Assembly (NCBI RefSeq): GCF_014197105.1
Contig: NZ_JACIEV010000001.1
Location: 186,001 to 250,000 of the forward strand
Direction: 5' to 3'
DNA from: Sphingomonas jinjuensis
GTDB taxonomy: Bacteria > Pseudomonadota > Alphaproteobacteria > Sphingomonadales > Sphingomonadaceae
DNA: 64,000 bases
In this document: positions 14,302 through 24,104 of the stretch, piece by piece
How the letters are laid out: every line of letters begins with the position of its first letter
How positions within the stretch are numbered: the first letter of the stretch is position 1
Translations under genes and position numbers: made by a program
The notes under the pieces: model-generated
Databases searched by the model: none
Seen by the model: only the letters and a program-made list of their open reading frames with translations
What the model was told of the DNA's origin: nothing

Positions 14302-14388
14302 GCCCAGATGGCGGAATTGGTAGACGCACCAGCTTCAGGTGCTGGCGATCGCAAGGTCGTGGAGGTTCGAGTCCTCTTCTGGGCACCA
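14302..14388 (+). tRNA. tRNA-Leu (anticodon CAG)
   Basis: A class II tRNA with a long variable arm. The acceptor arm GCCCAGA pairs with TCTGGGC, followed by A and an encoded CCA. The D-arm region is GGCGGAATTGGTAGACGC, the anticodon stem CCAGC/GCTGG encloses loop TTCAGGT (anticodon CAG, reading CUG), and the T arm contains GGTTCGAGTCC. All arms are intact. Confidence 0.96.
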
Positions 14389-14557
14389 TTTCCCCGCAGG
14401 CGCATGGCGTTGCGGATGACGCGGCTTTTTGGGCCGTTCACCGAACGGGCCGCGGGTTGCTCAAGCTTCGCGTTTGTCGGATGTTGCCGCCGCGATGGGC
14501 GAGGGACAGCGGCGTCATCGGGATATTGGACCACGATGCTCGTCCGGAGACGAAGCG

Positions 14558-14897
14558 ATGAGCGGCCCGAACCCCTATTTCAACTCCAAGCCCTACATCC
14601 CCGCATCGCTTAGCGAGATCAACGACCTGCTGGGTTCAATGATTTTGTGGGCACTAACGTTCGTGGATGATCTGGGCCACTTCCCCGATCGGAACATCGA
14701 CAGCGAGTTCCGCACGCTTACCGAAGGCTTCGCTGTCGTCCGCGAAAAAGCTGGGCGAGGAGCGCTTTGCCGCGCTCATGGACCTGGCGGCGCGGGCCAA
14801 GGCGCTGTTCGCGGCCGATCAGGACGATACGAACGGCAAGACCGACGAAGGGCGTGCGCTGCTGTTCGAGATGGAGGACGTGTTGAGGAACGTCTGA
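14558..14897 (+). pseudogene. small hypothetical gene split by a frameshift
   Basis: A coherent protein of about 112 residues is obtained only by joining two frames. The first runs MSGPNPYFNSK... to AVVREK; the second continues LGEERFAALMDLAARAKAL... to VLRNV and stop at 14897. The switch falls in the A5 run at 14745-14749, and removing one A restores a single frame (VREKLGEERF). The ATG at 14558 has GGAG upstream. Uninterrupted frames over this stretch decay into low-complexity arginine/glycine sequence after the A-run, as expected for off-frame translation. I do not recognise the family. It may be a true mutation, a sequencing error at the homopolymer, or less likely programmed slippage. 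Confidence 0.7.
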
Positions 14898-14975
14898 AGC
14901 GGGCGCGTCCGGGCGAAGCAGCCGGACGATGAGGGCCAGATTACCGGCGATTGACGGTGCATCCCCCAGCGCTTG

Positions 14976-15806
14976 CTAGGTGGCCAACCACTCCGCCGTG
15001 ATCGTCCCCCGATGCCCCTCCGGCGCCAGGGCGGTGCGGAGCGCGTCGAGCAGCGGCGGCAGTGCCTGGGTGAAGGCGTACGGCGGGTTGACGAAAAACA
15101 GGCCCGCGCCGTTGTAGATGCCGGGCCGGTCGGCGTCGTACAGCCAATGCTCCACCGACAGGATCTTGGGAATGCCGAGCCCGCGCAGGTCGCTCTTCCA
15201 GCGCTGGTGCGTCGCGCGGTCCTTCAACGGGTACCAGATCGCCGTCACGCCATGCGCCCATTTGCGATTGGCTGCGGCGAGGGTGGCGGTGATGCGGGCG
15301 CGTTCGTCGGTCTGCTCATAGGGCGGATCGACCACCACCACGCCGCGCGGCGTTCGCGTCGGCAGCAGCGCCAGCCATAGCTCATAGGCGTCGCGTTCGT
15401 GAACGGCCGCTGGCGTCCCGCGCATCGCGGCGCGCAGGGCGCTGGCATCCTCCGGATGTTTCTCGTTGAGGATCAGCACGTCCTGCGGGCGCAGCAGCTG
15501 CGCCAGGAAGCGCGGCGAGCCGGGATAGAGGCGCGGCTCGTCCGCGACGTTCACTGCGCGGACGGCGGCGCGATAGTCGTCGAGCAGGGGGTTCGCGTCG
15601 GCGAAGGCCCGCGACACGCCCTGCGCGGCCTCGCCCGTGCGCAAGGCCTGATCGCCGCCCAGGTCATAGATCCCGCAACCCGCATGGGTGTCGATCAGCG
15701 TCAACGCGCTGGGCTTTTGCTGAAGCGCGCGGACGAGGACGATAAGCAGGCTGTGCTTCACGACGTCGGCGCTGTTGCCGGCATGAAAGGAGTGGCGATA
15801 GTTCAT
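14976..15806 (-). CDS. rlmJ: 23S rRNA (adenine(2030)-N6)-methyltransferase
   Basis: Methylates A2030 of 23S rRNA using S-adenosylmethionine. The start [18 protein letters not shown] is the characteristic RlmJ N-terminus, and the catalytic DPPY motif follows VVVV at about residue 160. At 276 residues it matches the family. A longer frame upstream (to 16007) runs through rluE and is not real. ATG 15806 overlaps the rluE stop as ATGA, so these two rRNA-modification genes are translationally coupled. Confidence 0.94.
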   Translation of the reverse strand: MNYRHSFHAGNSADVVKHSLLIVLVRALQQKPSALTLIDTHAGCGIYDLGGDQALRTGEAAQGVSRAFADANPLLDDYRAAVRAVNVADEPRLYPGSPRFLAQLLRPQDVLILNEKHPEDASALRAAMRGTPAAVHERDAYELWLALLPTRTPRGVVVVDPPYEQTDERARITATLAAANRKWAHGVTAIWYPLKDRATHQRWKSDLRGLGIPKILSVEHWLYDADRPGIYNGAGLFFVNPPYAFTQALPPLLDALRTALAPEGHRGTITAEWLAT

Positions 15807-16351
15807 GCGGCGACTTCCCTGAACTGCCCCGGCGCGATCCCCGCGACCGACCAGTCGCCGACCGACCAGCGGACCAGCCTGAGCGTCGGCAAGCCGACCG
15901 CGGCCGTCATCCGGCGCACCTGCCGGTTGCGCCCTTCGCGGATCGTGATTCTCAGCCAGTTGTCGGGGATCGACTGGCGCTGGCGGATCGGCGGATCGCG
16001 ATGCCACAGGTCGGGCGCGTCGATGCGCTCGACATCGGCGGGCAGGGTCATGCCGTCGTTGAGGCCGACGCCACGGCGCAGGCGGTTCAGCTCGGGCTCT
16101 TGCGGGTCGCCTTCGACCTGCACCAGATAGGTCTTGGCCATCTTGAAGCGCGGATCGGCGATGCGCGCCTGCAACCGCCCGTCGTCGCAGAGCAGCAACA
16201 GCCCCTCGCTATCGCGATCGAGCCGCCCGGCGGGATAGACGCCCTTCACGTCGATGAAATCCGACAAGGTCGCGCGGACGGTCGGCGAGCCGCGATCGGT
16301 GAATTGCGACAGCACCCCATAGGGTTTGTTGAACAGCAGCAGTCGAGCCAT
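15803..16351 (-). CDS. rluE: 23S rRNA pseudouridine synthase, RluE type
   Basis: A 182-residue RsuA/RluB/E/F-family pseudouridine synthase. It has no N-terminal S4 domain, which together with the short length points to RluE (pseudouridine 2457 of 23S rRNA). The catalytic Asp is D45 in [14 protein letters not shown], and the C-terminal family motif [10 protein letters not shown] is present. It is followed by rlmJ with a four-base overlap. The exact target base is inferred from the family. Confidence 0.9.
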   Translation of the reverse strand: MARLLLFNKPYGVLSQFTDRGSPTVRATLSDFIDVKGVYPAGRLDRDSEGLLLLCDDGRLQARIADPRFKMAKTYLVQVEGDPQEPELNRLRRGVGLNDGMTLPADVERIDAPDLWHRDPPIRQRQSIPDNWLRITIREGRNRQVRRMTAAVGLPTLRLVRWSVGDWSVAGIAPGQFREVAA

Positions 16352-16410
16352 GCCGGGCTGATATCGCGGGGCTGCGGCGATGTCTCGCGACGGATGCCGC
16401 TCCCGCCCCG

Positions 16411-19400
16411 CTACTCCGGCCGCAGGCGGCGGAGAGACAGGGGGAGCAGGACCAGCATGAACACCGTCGCCGACACGATGCCGCCAACGATGACGCAGGC
16501 GAAGGGGCGCTGGGTTTCAGAACCGATGCCGGTCGACAGCGCCGCGGGCAGCAGGCCGAGCCCCGCCATCAGCGCGGTCATCAGCACCGGGCGCAGGCGA
16601 TCGACCGCGCCCTCGGTCACCGCGATCTCGAAATCGTCGCCGTTGCGGAAGCGTTCGGTAATATGTTCGAGCATCACGACGCCGTTCTGCACCGAAATGC
16701 CCGCGACCGCGATGAAGCCGACCGCGGCCGACACCGACATGTGCAGCCCCGCCAGCGCCAGTGCGGCGACGCCGCCGACCATGGTGAAGGGCACCATCGC
16801 TAGCACCAGCCCCGCCGAGCGTACCGAGCGGAACGCCGCGAACAGCAGGACGAAGATGCCGAGCAGCACGATGGGGACGATCACCTCCAGCCGGCGCATC
16901 GCGCGCTGCTGGTTTTCGAACTGCCCGCCCCAGGTCATGCGATAGCCGGGCGGCAGCTTAACCTTCTCGGCCACCGCCTTCTGCGCCTCGGCGACGAAGC
17001 TGCCCTGGTCGCGGCCGTCGACGTTGGCCTTGACCGCGGCGTTGCGGCCGCCGTCCTCGCGACTGATGCGCGAGGCGCCGACGCGCACGTCGATCTGCGC
17101 GATCTCGCCGAGCGAGATGGTGCCGCCCGCGGGCAACGGGATCTGCAACTGGGCGAGGTCGTCGACCGCGTTGCGCTGGTCGGGGGCGAAGCGGACGACG
17201 ATGTCGAAGTTGCGGTCGCCCTCATAGGCCGTCCCCACCGTCGCGCCGCCGAAGGCGGTCGCGATGGCGTTGTTGGCGTCGCCGGGATTGAGGCCGTAGC
17301 GCGCCATCGCAGCGCGATCGAGCACCGCGCGCAGCTCGGTCTGGCCGCCGGACTTGATCGCGGCGACGTCGGAGGCGCCGGGCACGGCGGCGATGGTCCG
17401 CGCGGTGGCGTCGGCCAGCTCTTCGAGCACCGACAGGTCGTCGCCGTAGATCTTGACCGAAATCTCGCCCTTCACGCCCGACAGGCTTTCCTCGACGCTG
17501 TCCTCGATCGCCTGGCTGAAGTTGGTCGGTACGCCGGGCATCACCGCGATGCGCTTGCGCATGTCGTCTTCCAGCGCCGCCTTGGTCGGGAATTGCGACC
17601 GCCACTCGCCGCGTGGCTTCAGGTCGATCAGCATCTGCAGGCTCGACGGCCCCTTGGGATCGGTGCCGTCATCGGGGCGGCCAGTTTCGGAACTGACCTG
17701 ATGCACCTCGGGATAGGACAGCATGATGCTGCGCACCTTCGCCTCGACGCGGCGGGTGGTGTCGATCGAGGCCGACGGCGCAAGCTGGATCGTCAGCCAG
17801 ATATTGCCTTCGTCGAGCTTGGGCAGGAATTCCGACCCCAGCCGCGGCACCATGACGCCGGCGAGCAGCAGCGCGCCGATCGACACCGCGAACACCGCCT
17901 TGGCGCGGCCGTGGGTCTTGGCGAGGATGTGGCGATAGCCGTCGCGAAGCTTGTCCATCCACGCGATGTGCTTTTCCGCCATGTCGTAGCGGTCGACGAG
18001 GAAGCTCAGCACCGCGGGCAGGAACGTCAGCGTCAGGAGCAGCGCCGCGCCGATCGCGAACGACAGCGTCAGCGCGACCGGTGAGAACATCTTCCCCTCG
18101 ACCCGCTGGAAGGTGAAGATCGGCACGAAGGCGGTGATGATGATCGCCTTCGAGAACAGGATCGGCTTCGACAGGTTGGTGACGGTGTTCGACAGGATCT
18201 GGCGCCGCCGGAACCGGTCGGGCTGGACGCCGCCGTGGCGCGCCGCCTCGACCGCCAACGCGACCATCAGCGCCTCGACCAGCACCACCGCGCTGTCGAT
18301 GATGATGCCGAAGTCGACCGCGCCCATCGAGATGAGGTTGGCGGGCACGCGCACCTGGTCGAGCCCGGCAAAGGCGGCGAGCAGCGACAGCGGGATGATC
18401 GCCGCCACCGCCAGCGCCGCGCGCCAGTTGCGCAGGAAGATCAGCAGCAGCGCGGTGACCAGGCTGGCGCCGACGACGAGGTTCTCTCCCACCGTCTCGA
18501 CGGTACGGTCGAGCAGCTTGGTCCGCTGGTAGGTCGGGCGGATCTGCACCGGCTGGCGGCCCGAGCGCGCAGCGTCGAGCTTGAACTGCGCGTTGAGGCG
18601 GTCGACCGTCTCGCGAACGCCCTTCACCACCACAGCCGCGTTCTGGCGCTTGACCATGGTGACGATGCCTTCGCTGACGTCGTCCTCGTGGTCGATCGCG
18701 ACCATGCCGCCGCGTTCGGGGGTGCCGATCTTCACCTCGCCCAGGTCGCCGATGCGGACGGTGTTGCCGTCCTTCGCCTTGACCAGCGTGTTCGCGACGT
18801 CCTGGATCCCGCCGTACAGGCCGATGCCGCGCACCACGACGACCTCGTCTCCGCGTGGGATGGTGCCGCCGCCGACGTTGGAATTGGCGTTGCCGACCGC
18901 GGTCTGCACATCGGCGAGGGTGACGCCGTAGCGCTTGAGCAGGTCGGGGCGGACCAGGATCTGATATTGCTTGATGCTGCCGCCGAAGCTGGTGACGTCG
19001 GCGACGCCGGGCACCATGCGGATCGCAGGGCGGACGACGAAGTCCTGGATCGCGCGCGCCTCGTACAGCGGCATGTCCGCCGGCTTTTCGATGACGTAGC
19101 GATAGACCTCGCCCACCGCGGTCGACAGCGGCGCCAGGCTGGGCGTGACGCCCGGTGGCAGGTCCGCATCGCGCAGCTTTTCCAGCACCTGCGAGCGGGC
19201 GAAATAATCGTCGGTGCCGTCGGCGAAGATCAGCGTCACCACCGACAGGCCGGTGATCGAGACCGAGCGGATGTCGGTGACGCCGGGCGTGCCCGCCAGC
19301 GCACGCTCGACCGGCAGCGATACCGCGCGCTCGATCTCTTCCGGCGCCTGACCCGGCTGCTGGGTGATGACGACCACCTGGACGTCCTGGACGTCGGGGA

Positions 19401-19515
19401 AGGCCTCGATCGGCAGCTCGCCGACCGCCTTCACCCCGACGATCACCAGCACCACCGCCATGATGATAACGAAGATGCGGTTCTTGACGCCGAAGGCGCC
19501 CAGCCGTTCGAGCAT
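16411..19515 (-). CDS. heavy-metal efflux RND transporter, CzcA/CusA family
   Basis: The inner-membrane proton/metal antiporter of a tripartite efflux system. The 1034 residues have the HME-RND layout: one N-terminal transmembrane helix, a periplasmic pore domain, six helices, a second periplasmic domain and five more helices. The proton-relay triad of the CzcA type is intact: D401, D407 and E414 in [14 protein letters not shown]. The metal cannot be named safely: the central periplasmic region ([18 protein letters not shown]) matches neither the CusA methionine pattern nor the CzcA one closely. It is last in the operon after the outer-membrane and adaptor genes, with a four-base gap. Confidence 0.92.
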   Translation of the reverse strand: MLERLGAFGVKNRIFVIIMAVVLVIVGVKAVGELPIEAFPDVQDVQVVVITQQPGQAPEEIERAVSLPVERALAGTPGVTDIRSVSITGLSVVTLIFADGTDDYFARSQVLEKLRDADLPPGVTPSLAPLSTAVGEVYRYVIEKPADMPLYEARAIQDFVVRPAIRMVPGVADVTSFGGSIKQYQILVRPDLLKRYGVTLADVQTAVGNANSNVGGGTIPRGDEVVVVRGIGLYGGIQDVANTLVKAKDGNTVRIGDLGEVKIGTPERGGMVAIDHEDDVSEGIVTMVKRQNAAVVVKGVRETVDRLNAQFKLDAARSGRQPVQIRPTYQRTKLLDRTVETVGENLVVGASLVTALLLIFLRNWRAALAVAAIIPLSLLAAFAGLDQVRVPANLISMGAVDFGIIIDSAVVLVEALMVALAVEAARHGGVQPDRFRRRQILSNTVTNLSKPILFSKAIIITAFVPIFTFQRVEGKMFSPVALTLSFAIGAALLLTLTFLPAVLSFLVDRYDMAEKHIAWMDKLRDGYRHILAKTHGRAKAVFAVSIGALLLAGVMVPRLGSEFLPKLDEGNIWLTIQLAPSASIDTTRRVEAKVRSIMLSYPEVHQVSSETGRPDDGTDPKGPSSLQMLIDLKPRGEWRSQFPTKAALEDDMRKRIAVMPGVPTNFSQAIEDSVEESLSGVKGEISVKIYGDDLSVLEELADATARTIAAVPGASDVAAIKSGGQTELRAVLDRAAMARYGLNPGDANNAIATAFGGATVGTAYEGDRNFDIVVRFAPDQRNAVDDLAQLQIPLPAGGTISLGEIAQIDVRVGASRISREDGGRNAAVKANVDGRDQGSFVAEAQKAVAEKVKLPPGYRMTWGGQFENQQRAMRRLEVIVPIVLLGIFVLLFAAFRSVRSAGLVLAMVPFTMVGGVAALALAGLHMSVSAAVGFIAVAGISVQNGVVMLEHITERFRNGDDFEIAVTEGAVDRLRPVLMTALMAGLGLLPAALSTGIGSETQRPFACVIVGGIVSATVFMLVLLPLSLRRLRPE

Positions 19516-19519
19516 CGCG

Positions 19520-20638
19520 TCAGGCTCCGGCCAGCTGCGCGTTGAGGAGCAGCGCGCCTTCGCCGACGATGCGATCGCCGTCCTTCAGGCCGCCGGTGAT
19601 GTACGACATCGCATCGCCGCGCTCGCCGACGGTCACGGGCACGCGGTGGAAGCGGCCGGGGGCATCGACGCGGAAGACATAGGTCTGCATGCCCTGCTCG
19701 AAGAGCGCGGCATTGGGCACCGCGATCGCGCGGCGGCCGTCGGCGGTGACGAAGCGCGCCTTAGCGAACATCTCGGGCTTGAGCGCGAGGTCGCCGTTGG
19801 CGACGGTCGCGCGCAGCTGGATGCGGCGGGTGCCGGGATCGACCGCCAGGCCGACCTGCGAGATGGTGCCGCGGAAGGTGCGGCCGGGCCAGGCCGGCAC
19901 CTCGAACTCGATCGCCTCGCCGACGCGCGCGCGCGATATCGAGGTTTCGGGAACGTCGACGAACAGCCACAGCTTCCTGGGATCGGTGACGGTGAACAGC
20001 GGGCCCTGCCCGGCCGTCACCTGCTGCCCCGGATTGATCTGGCGATCGATGACATAGCCCGACACCGAGCTCGACAGCGTCAGATTGTCGCCGCGCGCGC
20101 CGCCGAGATTGTTCAGGCGAAGGCGTGCGCGCTGGAGCTCCGCCGACGATGCCTGGGCATCGGCCTGCGCCTGCTCGACGTCGCGGCGGGCCGCGGCGCC
20201 GCCCTGGAACAGCGAGCGGGAGCGATCGAGCGCGCGCTGCTTCAGCTGGTTGTCGGCCGCCGCCTTCAGCGTATCGGCCTGCGCCTCGCCGACATCGGGG
20301 GCGTCGATCGCCGCCAGCGGCTGGCCGCGGCGGACCGGCTGGCCGATGTCGGCGAGCACTTGCGTCACCCGCCCCGCGACCGGCGCGCCGACGCGGCTGG
20401 TGATCGTCTCGTCGACCGCGAGCCGGGCGTTGAGATCGGCAGAGATCGGCAGCGCGCCGACCCGCGCCGTGATGATCTTCACCGAATCGAGTTCGGGCGA
20501 TCCGGCGGGAAAGGCGATGACGTCGCGCGACGTCGTCGGCGCGGCCGGGGGCGGCGCCTCTTCCTTGCCGCAGGCGGTGGTGGCGAGCGCCAGCGCGAGG
20601 ACCGCGGGGCCGAGCGAGGAGGAAAGCCGATCGATCAT
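19520..20638 (-). CDS. efflux RND periplasmic adaptor (CzcB/CusB-like)
   Basis: Membrane-fusion protein that links the pump below to the outer-membrane channel. The 372 residues have an N-terminal signal ending ATTAC with Cys23, so it is probably a lipoprotein, although the lipobox lacks the usual Leu at -3. These are followed by a barrel/lipoyl region (GAPVAGRVTQVLADIGQPVRRGQPLA), an alpha-hairpin rich in Ala/Gln, and a beta-barrel with GQQVTAGQ. The ATG overlaps the preceding TolC-family stop by four bases (ATGA). No metal-binding histidine-rich segment is visible. Confidence 0.9.
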   Translation of the reverse strand: MIDRLSSSLGPAVLALALATTACGKEEAPPPAAPTTSRDVIAFPAGSPELDSVKIITARVGALPISADLNARLAVDETITSRVGAPVAGRVTQVLADIGQPVRRGQPLAAIDAPDVGEAQADTLKAAADNQLKQRALDRSRSLFQGGAAARRDVEQAQADAQASSAELQRARLRLNNLGGARGDNLTLSSSVSGYVIDRQINPGQQVTAGQGPLFTVTDPRKLWLFVDVPETSISRARVGEAIEFEVPAWPGRTFRGTISQVGLAVDPGTRRIQLRATVANGDLALKPEMFAKARFVTADGRRAIAVPNAALFEQGMQTYVFRVDAPGRFHRVPVTVGERGDAMSYITGGLKDGDRIVGEGALLLNAQLAGA

Positions 20639-21984
20639 TCGTTGTTTCCCGTGGTTTCGACCGAGCGGAGGCGGGCGATCGCCTGCGCTTCCGCGGTGCG
20701 CGCGTCGATCGCGCTGAGTTCGACCGCCTGAAGCGAGCGCCGCGCGTCGAGGACTTCGAGCAGCGTCATCGCGCCGCGGCCATAGGCGAAGTTGGCGATA
20801 TCGGCGGCGCGGCGGGCGGCGGGCAGCTGCGTGCCCTCGACCAGCTGGCGGCGTGCGGCAGCCTCGGCGGCGACGCGCCGGGCGGTCTCGATTTCCGCCG
20901 TCGCCACCGCCAGTGCCCGGCGCGCCTGCGCCTCGGCCTGGATCAGCGCGACGCCGGCGGCATCGACCTCGCCGTTGTAGCGATTGCGCAGCGGCAACGG
21001 GATCGACACGCCGAAACCGACGCTGTCGCCGACGCCGAGCTCGCGCGGGGCGCTTTCGAACTGCGCGCCGACGGTGATGTCGGGATGACGCAGCGCGTGC
21101 GCGCCGTCGAGATTGCGCCGCGCCGCCTGAACGCGCGCATTGGCGGCGAGCACGTCGGGACGTCGCGCCGCCAGCGCCGATGCCGCGAGCGGTGACGATG
21201 CATAGGAGGTGGGCCAGTCACCGGTCGTCGCCAGCGCCGCGGCATTCGCTTCCTGCCCGATCAGTGAGGCCAGCGCGAGCTGCGCATCCTGGCGGTCGGT
21301 GATCGCCTGGCTGGCGTCGGTGCGGGCGCGCAGCCCCTCCACCTGCTGGCGGACGAGATCGCCCTCCGAGAGCGCGCCGGCGCGTTGCTGCTTGCGCGCG
21401 ATGCCGATCGCCTGATCGTAAGCGGAAGCGATGGCGGTCAGCGCGCTGAGCCGCTGCTCGGCAGCCTTCAGCGTGAAATAGGCGTTCGACACCGCAACGC
21501 GCATCTGGCGGCGCGCATCGCCCAGGTCGCCCTCGGCCGCGTCGATCCCCGCCTGGGCCGCGCCGACCCGCGCGCGCCGCTTGCCGCCCCGTTCCAGCGG
21601 CAGATCGACGCGCACGACGTTGTCGGACAGCTGCTGCACCGGCAGCGTGCCGACGGTGCCGGGCCGCAGCTGAACCGCGTTGAGGCTGAGCACCGGATTG
21701 GGCGCGGTATCGGCGCTGCGCAGATTGGCGCGCGCGGTGCGCACCGCCAGCCGCGCGGTGATGACGTCGATATTGGCGCGATCGGCGGCATCGAGCGCCG
21801 ACTCCAGGGTGATCGGAACAATTGCCTGCCCATCCACCACCGGCGCGCCGGCGAGCATCCCGGCCGCCGGGGCCGGCGGCCGGGCGCGCTCCTGCGCCGA
21901 TGTCGCCGCGGGCATCAGCACGATGCCGACCGCCAACAGCAGCAGCATGCGGTCGCAGCCACGACCCGACAGCATGACTGTCAC
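20635..21984 (-). CDS. TolC-family outer-membrane channel (CzcC-like)
   Basis: Outer-membrane component of the metal efflux system and first gene of the operon. About 449 residues: a signal peptide (RMLLLLAVGIVLMPAATSAQ), then two repeats of long alanine-rich helices typical of TolC/CzcC proteins. GTG 21984 is chosen because AGGGG lies seven bases before it. ATG 21975 is an alternative, and the longer frame to 22068 would put the signal peptide internally. It is divergent from the MucR-like regulator 467 bases away. No MerR, CusR or CzcR gene is adjacent. Confidence 0.9.
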   Translation of the reverse strand: MTVMLSGRGCDRMLLLLAVGIVLMPAATSAQERARPPAPAAGMLAGAPVVDGQAIVPITLESALDAADRANIDVITARLAVRTARANLRSADTAPNPVLSLNAVQLRPGTVGTLPVQQLSDNVVRVDLPLERGGKRRARVGAAQAGIDAAEGDLGDARRQMRVAVSNAYFTLKAAEQRLSALTAIASAYDQAIGIARKQQRAGALSEGDLVRQQVEGLRARTDASQAITDRQDAQLALASLIGQEANAAALATTGDWPTSYASSPLAASALAARRPDVLAANARVQAARRNLDGAHALRHPDITVGAQFESAPRELGVGDSVGFGVSIPLPLRNRYNGEVDAAGVALIQAEAQARRALAVATAEIETARRVAAEAAARRQLVEGTQLPAARRAADIANFAYGRGAMTLLEVLDARRSLQAVELSAIDARTAEAQAIARLRSVETTGNNE

Positions 21985-22451
21985 ATGAAATCCCCTGTCG
22001 CCAACGCTCGCGCCTCTGCCGCAGGCGAAATGCCTATTCAATATTCCTGTTTCACATCTGCATGTCATGCATTGTTCACGTTGGCTTCGGGCGACAGATC
22101 AACCCGCCCCGGTCCGCCGCCGGCGATGTCTTGGCCGCGACCGTCATCGCGCCGGCTTGACCGCAGGGATTGAAAAATTGCGTTTTCAGCATGCTTGCGG
22201 ACATCGGCGGCGACCGGGAACGTCAAGGAAACATCATCAGTTGCAGATGGCCCTTTACGATCTTTCACCCGCTATCCGCTACGAAACGCGGATCGATAAG
22301 TTGCCCAGATCGGGGCATCGCGGTCCCGATAAATCCGATGTTTTCAAATGTAGGGACCCTTTTCGGCCTTTATCCGCCAAGATATCGAATCTCTACTTGA
22401 CCCGTCGACAAGCGCAGCTAACCAAGACCGGCCATCACAATGGAGCCGATG
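21985..22451. other. divergent promoter region between efflux operon and mucR-like gene
   Basis: No gene is seen. The region is AT-richer than its flanks, with several T-tracts (for example near 22175 and 22340), a feature reported as favouring MucR/Ros binding, so autoregulation is possible. A sigma-70-like promoter for the regulator is listed separately. Confidence 0.5.
22397..22424 (+). promoter_or_regulatory. sigma-70-like promoter of mucR-like gene
   Basis: TTGACC at 22397-22402 and TAACCA at 22419-22424 are separated by 16 bases, with the likely start about 20 bases before the chosen ATG. The -10 match is moderate. Confidence 0.45.
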
Positions 22452-22928
22452 ATGACTGAAGATAATGCAGATCAAGGAGCCGTAGAGCTCGCAACCGAGT
22501 TGACGATTGCTTGGCTGGGCAACCCCAACACTCGCACCTCGGCGGACGAGGTTCCGGCCTTCCTGGGCAAGATGCACGACACCGTCCGCGCGCTGCTTGG
22601 CGCCAGCGACACCGCCACCGAAGCGGCGCCGGCCGCCGAGTACACCCCCGCGATTTCGGTACGTAAGTCGCTGGCATCGAAGGATCATATCCTGTCGATG
22701 ATCGACGGGAAGCCCTACAAGACCTTGCGTCGCCACCTCGCGACCCACGGCCTCAGCCCCGTCGAATATCGCGAGCGCTATGGCCTGAAGGCCGACTATC
22801 CGATGGTCGCGGAGAATTATTCGGAAAGCCGTCGCGCGATGGCGAAGAAGATCGGCCTCGGCCGCAAGCCCGGCGCCCGCAAGGCGGCGCCGCGTGGCGG
22901 CCGCAAGGGTGCGGCCGACGCCGAATAA
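22452..22928 (+). CDS. MucR/Ros-family transcriptional regulator
   Basis: A small (158 residues) DNA-binding protein of the MucR/Ros family, which in alphaproteobacteria controls exopolysaccharide, motility and cell-cycle genes. The conserved core is DGKPYKTLRRHLATHGLSPVEY-RERYGL followed by a basic tail (KKIGLGRKPGARKAAPRGG). The zinc-binding Cys of the usual CLED/CLEC segment is replaced (ILSMIDG), so it probably folds without zinc, as reported for some rhizobial homologues. ATG 22452 is favoured because GGAG lies six bases before it; ATGs at 22440 and 22449 are possible. It sits between the metal efflux operon and the motor genes. Confidence 0.88.
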   Translation: MTEDNADQGAVELATELTIAWLGNPNTRTSADEVPAFLGKMHDTVRALLGASDTATEAAPAAEYTPAISVRKSLASKDHILSMIDGKPYKTLRRHLATHGLSPVEYRERYGLKADYPMVAENYSESRRAMAKKIGLGRKPGARKAAPRGGRKGAADAE

Positions 22929-22988
22929 GGCCATGAGGCGTCGCGGCCGGGCTACCCCGTTCGACCGCGACGCGTCGTTGAATTGAAG

Positions 22989-23023
22989 AAGCCCTGGCCT
23001 TCCCCCGAGGCCAGGGCTTTTTT
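22989..23023 (+). terminator. rho-independent terminator after mucR-like gene
   Basis: The stem AAGCCCTGGCCT pairs with AGGCCAGGGCTT around a short C-rich loop and is followed by a run of Ts. It is the cleanest intrinsic terminator in the window. Confidence 0.93.
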
Positions 23024-23089
23024 CGTCCTCCATCTTCGTCATTCAGCACTCGGCTCAGCATCTCTGAGCGACGGTGCAGGCGGCACGAG

Positions 23090-23110
23090 ATCCTGAACCG
23101 AGTTCAGGAT
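23090..23110. repeat. short palindrome, CTGAA...TTCAG family
   Basis: A 9-base stem ATCCTGAAC/GTTCAGGAT with a CGA loop. It lies between the convergent mucR-like and motB genes. Related hairpins occur at 36743-36828 and 60176-60202. Confidence 0.7.
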
Positions 23111-23141
23111 GACGGATGCTCGAAGGGCAGCGCGCGAGAAC

Positions 23142-24047
23142 CTACGTCCCGAACACGCCCTTCTGGTAAAGCAGCGTTATCGCGACGCGGCGGTTGCGCG
23201 GATCGGCGGGGTTGTCGACGATCATCGGCTCGCGATCGGCGACGCCTTCGATCCGTTCGAACCGCGCCTCGGGCAGGCCGCCCGCCGCCAGCCTGCGCCG
23301 GGTCGCCTCGGCGCGGCCCGATGCCAGCATCCAGTTGTTCATCGCCCGCGGATCGCCATAGGGCAGACTGTCGGTGTGGCCGCGGATCATGATCGTGTTG
23401 GGCAGCGACTGCACCGATTGCGCGATCAAACCGATCAGCGTCGAGGCATCGGGCTGCAACACCGTCGTGCCGAGCGCGAACATCGAATAATCGGCGTTGT
23501 CGACCAAGTCGATGCGCAGGCCGTCCTGGGTCGGCACGAAGCGGATGTGCGTCGCCAGCTTGGCGATTTCCTTCGACGCCGCGATCTCCTGCATGATGCG
23601 TTTGCGCATCGCCTCGAAATTCTTCTTGTCCTCGTTGGCGAGCGCGACGCTGCGCAGCGAGCCCTTCTCGCCCATGCCCGACTTTTCGCCGTTCTGCTGT
23701 TTTGTGCTGGGAATACCGATCGAGGCGATGACCGACGCGGCCGCCTTCGGCCCCGTCTTGTTGTTGCTCATGATCGACTCGCCGCCGAGCGGCCCCGAGC
23801 CACCGATGCCGAGCTTGCGGCTGTCGAGCAACGTCGGTGCGAAATAGTCGGCCAGGCCCTTGCGCTGCTTCTCGGTCGTCGCGCCGAGCAGCCAGAGCAG
23901 CAGGAAGAACGCCATCATCGCCGTCACGAAGTCGGCATACGCCACCTTCCACGCACCGCCGTGGTGGCCGCCATGGCCATCGGCGATGATCTTCTTGACA
24001 ATGATGATCTTGGGCGGCTCGTTCTTGCCGTGCGGCGCGCGGGCCAT
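23142..24047 (-). CDS. motB: flagellar motor stator protein MotB
   Basis: Peptidoglycan-anchored stator subunit. The 301 residues comprise a single transmembrane helix with the proton-carrying Asp39 (YADFVTAMMAFF, equivalent to E. coli D32), a plug/linker region, and a C-terminal OmpA-like domain (IRGHTDSLPYGDP, NNWMLASGRAEATRRRL) that binds the cell wall. The N-terminus is histidine/glycine-rich (DGHGGHHGG). It is downstream of motA, separated by about 57 bases. The motA-motB pair is convergent with the mucR-like gene and upstream of nothing else on its strand. Confidence 0.96.
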   Translation of the reverse strand: MARAPHGKNEPPKIIIVKKIIADGHGGHHGGAWKVAYADFVTAMMAFFLLLWLLGATTEKQRKGLADYFAPTLLDSRKLGIGGSGPLGGESIMSNNKTGPKAAASVIASIGIPSTKQQNGEKSGMGEKGSLRSVALANEDKKNFEAMRKRIMQEIAASKEIAKLATHIRFVPTQDGLRIDLVDNADYSMFALGTTVLQPDASTLIGLIAQSVQSLPNTIMIRGHTDSLPYGDPRAMNNWMLASGRAEATRRRLAAGGLPEARFERIEGVADREPMIVDNPADPRNRRVAITLLYQKGVFGT

Positions 24048-24104
24048 GTCAACGGCCTCCCTGCGTCGCGCGGGTCAGCACCCGAGCCTGTCCGATATCC
24101 TTCA

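Noticed and set aside
12404..14323. A 639-codon plus-strand frame opposite uppP and the SDR gene
   Set aside because: Shadow translation. The minus-strand genes have family motifs and ribosome-binding sites.
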